Below are positions 63,201 through 64,000 of a DNA stretch of 64,000 bases, in pieces (the stretch's first letter is position 1; every line of letters starts with the position of its first letter). The notes beneath the pieces are model-generated. The model was not told where the DNA came from. It ran no database searches and saw nothing but the letters and a program-made list of their open reading frames with translations. Source of the stretch: Phyto melanocephala (Eukaryota > Arthropoda > Insecta > Diptera > Rhinophoridae). The stretch lies in NCBI GenBank assembly GCA_941918925.1, contig OW799233.1, positions 146,508,223-146,572,222 on the forward strand. Reading direction: 5' to 3'. Both the position numbers and the translations under genes were made by a program.

Positions 63201-64000
63201 CTTCAACAGCAAAATTATATAGAGTTTATATCTAGAAAATGTTTGACTCATAAGTATTTATATATCACATTTAAAATCAAATCGTTTCTAAAATACTTCT
63301 TAAAAAAGCAGAAGAAATGTAGTTGTCATTGAAAAGTATGTTGTTTACTAATAGCAAGTCATTACCTTATTTTTGCTAGGATTTTTTATAATTACAGTTT
63401 TTACTGAGATCGTCCTCATTATGTATCTTAATAAAAAATATTATTGTACAATTTACCATGACCTCAGATTTTTGCTCCCTTCAATGAACTTTGTTCTGTT
63501 ACACTTGTTTAGTTGTAGAATAGAGAATTTAATATACATTTTTGTACATCACAATTCATGTTTTCGGTATAAGTTATGTTTGATTATTGAATAATATTTT
63601 GGCTAAATTCCTGCTCTATTAAACCAAAACACAAATTTTCTTTGTATAATTACAAATAAATTAATAAATTGTATTGACCTATTTTTCTCTGACGGTCGAA
63701 GTAAAACCCAAAATTAATAGGGTGGTGGAGAAAACATATGTGGTACCTAACAAAATATATATAACATACATTTTTAAAACCTTAACCATTGCTGTGATTA
63801 TTGCAAATAAACCATAGATATTACTTCTTTGACCACTCATCCCATCCCCATTAAAAAGGGAAAAAATTCTGCAAACATTTTTATCATTCCTCTTATTATT
63901 CAACTTCTGTTATACATGATATTTAACTTCATTCTTTAAGTATGATATTGGGCACTCCAACTAGTTCGCATTTCTGGCAAACGTATATTGCAAATATTTA
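60267..64000. other. Intron upstream of the first visible Ig exon
   Basis: It contains a decayed mariner transposase (about 60760-61330, plus strand) and otherwise AT-rich sequence. No signal-peptide exon for the minus-strand gene could be recognised. Confidence 0.55.
60760..61330 (+). pseudogene. Mariner-type transposase relic
   Basis: Shifted fragments read in order along the plus strand: a piece like SARQIYKAL near 60796, a QQDG...CHT motif near 61050-61077, and NWPPHSFDSTPWDYLL near 61131 followed by GYIKSLVNAKKSATVDYWKA to about 61245. The order matches mariner transposases, but stops and shifts are frequent. It is an older copy than those at 32.9 and 57.7 kb. Confidence 0.65.

Noticed and set aside
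1..64000. CRISPR arrays, operons, ribosomal RNA, integrated viruses
   Set aside because: The window is eukaryotic intron sequence. No evenly spaced repeat-spacer array, rRNA core motif or viral structural or polymerase gene was seen.

Overview
The window is AT-rich, intron-dominated animal DNA with short GT-AG introns, (TTAGG)-like 'ggttaggttagg' repeats, Tc1/mariner and hAT DNA transposons, LINE fragments and one very abundant dispersed repeat whose ends read ATACCCTTCAC and AACAAGTAAGAG. This points to a higher fly (Diptera, probably a calyptrate such as a blow fly or house fly relative). That placement is inference from repeat content and protein similarity; no species can be named from the sequence alone.

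Two protein-coding genes are supported. The first runs along the whole window on the minus strand. It is a Sidestep-family immunoglobulin-superfamily cell-surface protein, seen as six small exons with matching splice phases at 60134-60266, 56542-56750, 19070-19180, 14430-14633, 6897-7048 and 2908-3052. Together they give 318 codons covering three consecutive Ig domains. The signal-peptide exon lies to the right of the window or is unrecognised, and the later Ig, transmembrane and cytoplasmic exons lie off the left edge. Its introns make up nearly the whole window, and one is 37.4 kb.

The second gene sits inside that 37.4-kb intron on the opposite strand (37708-42261). It has nine exons and encodes a 1,173-residue homologue of DNAI7/CASC1 (Chlamydomonas IC97), an axonemal inner-arm dynein intermediate-chain-like protein. 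All eight junctions keep the reading frame, and an AATAAA signal lies 131 bases past the stop. The protein carries a lineage-type insertion of about 370 residues inside its C-terminal beta-rich region.

The rest is repeats within introns. They include a hAT-like element with an exact 8-bp target duplication (8196-9421), a MITE with an 8-bp target duplication (22859-23247), a second small inverted-repeat element (20736-20980), a mariner-type deletion derivative with 28-bp perfect inverted ends (32873-33622) and a decayed Tc1-type element (50098-51192). There are three further mariner transposase fragments, three LINE fragments, two local tandem arrays, and roughly fifteen copies or pieces of a DINE-1/Helentron-like family. 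That family has subterminal inverted repeats, a simple-sequence core and a 3' hairpin. One full copy ends only 28 bases from a splice donor of the Sidestep-family gene.

The two genes have no evident functional link: one acts in neuron-target recognition, the other in motile cilia or sperm. Their arrangement as nested antisense genes is the main structural point of the window.
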